From Flavobacteriales bacterium BRH_c54 (GTDB taxonomy: Bacteria > Bacteroidota > Bacteroidia > Flavobacteriales_E > Vicingaceae), in contig LADZ01000013.1 of assembly GCA_000961845.1 (NCBI GenBank), positions 1-51,065 of the forward strand: DNA of 51,065 bases, in the 5' to 3' direction. How positions within the stretch are numbered: the stretch's first letter is position 1; every line of letters starts with the position of its first letter. Below, one piece after another: positions 50,699 to 51,065 of the stretch. A program made the position numbers and the translations under genes. Under the pieces are notes generated by a model that did no database searches, was not told the origin of the DNA, and saw only the letters and a program-made list of their open reading frames with translations.

Positions 50699-51016
50699 AA
50701 GTTTAAAAATTTAAGAAATTGAAAAATGAAATTAATTCTCCTAATTGGAGGGAAAAAAGTGTTTGTCTTTAGAAACAAACGTATGCAAAAAATAGCAGCG
50801 TTACATACCGGGAATAAATACCCAGGGCATATTATCAAGTGCTATTTTTAGATGAGATTGCATGGTGTAAACCTAAGCAAATTTTTAGTACTAGAATAAA
50901 TTTTAATACTAAATTGCTCAAAATCTTAATATTCAAAAAAAGTATCTATTTTTTTAATAAAAAGAGTTGTGTATTTCAAAAGTTTCTGCTAATATTGCAT
51001 CCCGTTTTACGGAGAT
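50699..51016. other. Gene-free spacer of about 318 bp with hairpins
   Basis: No credible gene. It holds a small hairpin at 50761-50780 (GTTTGT...ACAAAC), a 10-bp inverted repeat AAAAATAGCA/TGCTATTTTT at 50788-50797 and 50840-50849 enclosing 42 nt with the GC-rich word ACCGGG, and a tRNA promoter near the right end. Part of it is the leader of the minus-strand dehydrogenase gene. Confidence 0.6.
50967..50997 (+). promoter_or_regulatory. Promoter of tRNA-Asn
   Basis: TTG (50967-50969), 20 nt, TAATATTG (50990-50997; one mismatch to TAnnTTTG). The predicted start near 51002 gives about 15 nt of 5' leader before the mature tRNA. Confidence 0.5.
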
Positions 51017-51065
51017 TCCTCCTTAGCTCAGTTGGTTAGAGCATCTGACTGTTAATCAGAGGGTC
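51017..51065 (+). tRNA. tRNA-Asn (anticodon GTT), 3' part beyond the window
   Basis: Seen: acceptor strand TCCTCCT, TA, D-arm GCTC...GAGC with AGTTGGTTA loop, anticodon stem TCTGA/TCAGA around loop CTGTTAA, and the start of the variable loop. Anticodon GTT reads Asn codons. The T arm and acceptor 3' strand lie past the edge. Other tRNAs may follow. Confidence 0.95.

Noticed and set aside
50839-51039. 66-codon open frame before tRNA-Asn
   Set aside because: Runs into the tRNA gene and its promoter, is biased to AT-rich codons and has no family resemblance.

Overview
The window reads as chromosomal DNA of a Bacteroidota bacterium, most likely of the Flavobacteriia type. Supporting signs are the AT-rich sequence, promoters with the Bacteroidota -7 element TAnnTTTG, N-terminal carboxypeptidase-regulatory-like domains on TonB receptors, type IX secretion (T9SS) sorting domains, many lipoproteins, and a suf operon in the order sufA-like, B, C, D, S, E, DUF59. 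There is no rRNA, CRISPR array, prophage or recognisable transposase. Most of the window is ordinary housekeeping DNA; the unusual material lies mainly between genes.

Layout. 1-3.8 kb: iron-type uptake genes (imelysin C-terminus, FecA-like receptor, small CopD-like membrane protein). 3.8-6.0 kb: prs, L25/Ctc and pth, with a terminator-like hairpin inside pth. 6.0-9.8 kb: an unknown membrane-anchored protein, a haem-type TonB receptor and a secreted archaemetzincin. 9.9-18.7 kb: enoyl-CoA hydratase, flippase, dut, sugar nucleotidyltransferase, then a tight run of TPR lipoprotein, DUF4292 lipoprotein, EnvC-like LytM protein and GSCFA protein. 18.7-22.2 kb (minus): bioA and an M13 peptidase lipoprotein. 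22.3-25.2 kb: a TonB plug protein without a barrel, an ECF sigma factor and a zinc-finger anti-sigma/TPR protein. 25.2-32.2 kb (minus): the suf Fe-S assembly operon from one strong promoter. 32.3-34.4 kb: thiL and a radical SAM/SPASM protein. 34.5-39.1 kb: two convergent T9SS cargo proteins sharing a terminator. 39.3-46.2 kb: mfd, a lipoprotein, purine nucleoside phosphorylase, panD, a flippase-like membrane protein and rfaE2. 46.2-51 kb: an M16 homologue lacking its zinc site, a small Ala/Glu lipoprotein, asnS, a saccharopine-dehydrogenase-family enzyme, and the 5' part of tRNA-Asn(GTT) running off the end.

The most notable finding is a small cassette: a four-helix-bundle (S23/IVP-type) gene bracketed by 12-bp inverted repeats GTTTATAAAGTT/AACTTTATAAAC. 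An intact copy sits between sufS and sufE. A second copy, with the same ends and a 194-nt internal deletion, sits behind the enoyl-CoA hydratase gene. The suf operon as a whole carries a different repeat type in most of its spacers plus an unknown passenger ORF. Other items to check are the hairpin in pth, the plug-only protein/ECF/anti-sigma module, an exact archaemetzincin signature in a bacterial lipoprotein, and -7 boxes placed exactly four bases before ATG, which suggests leaderless mRNAs.
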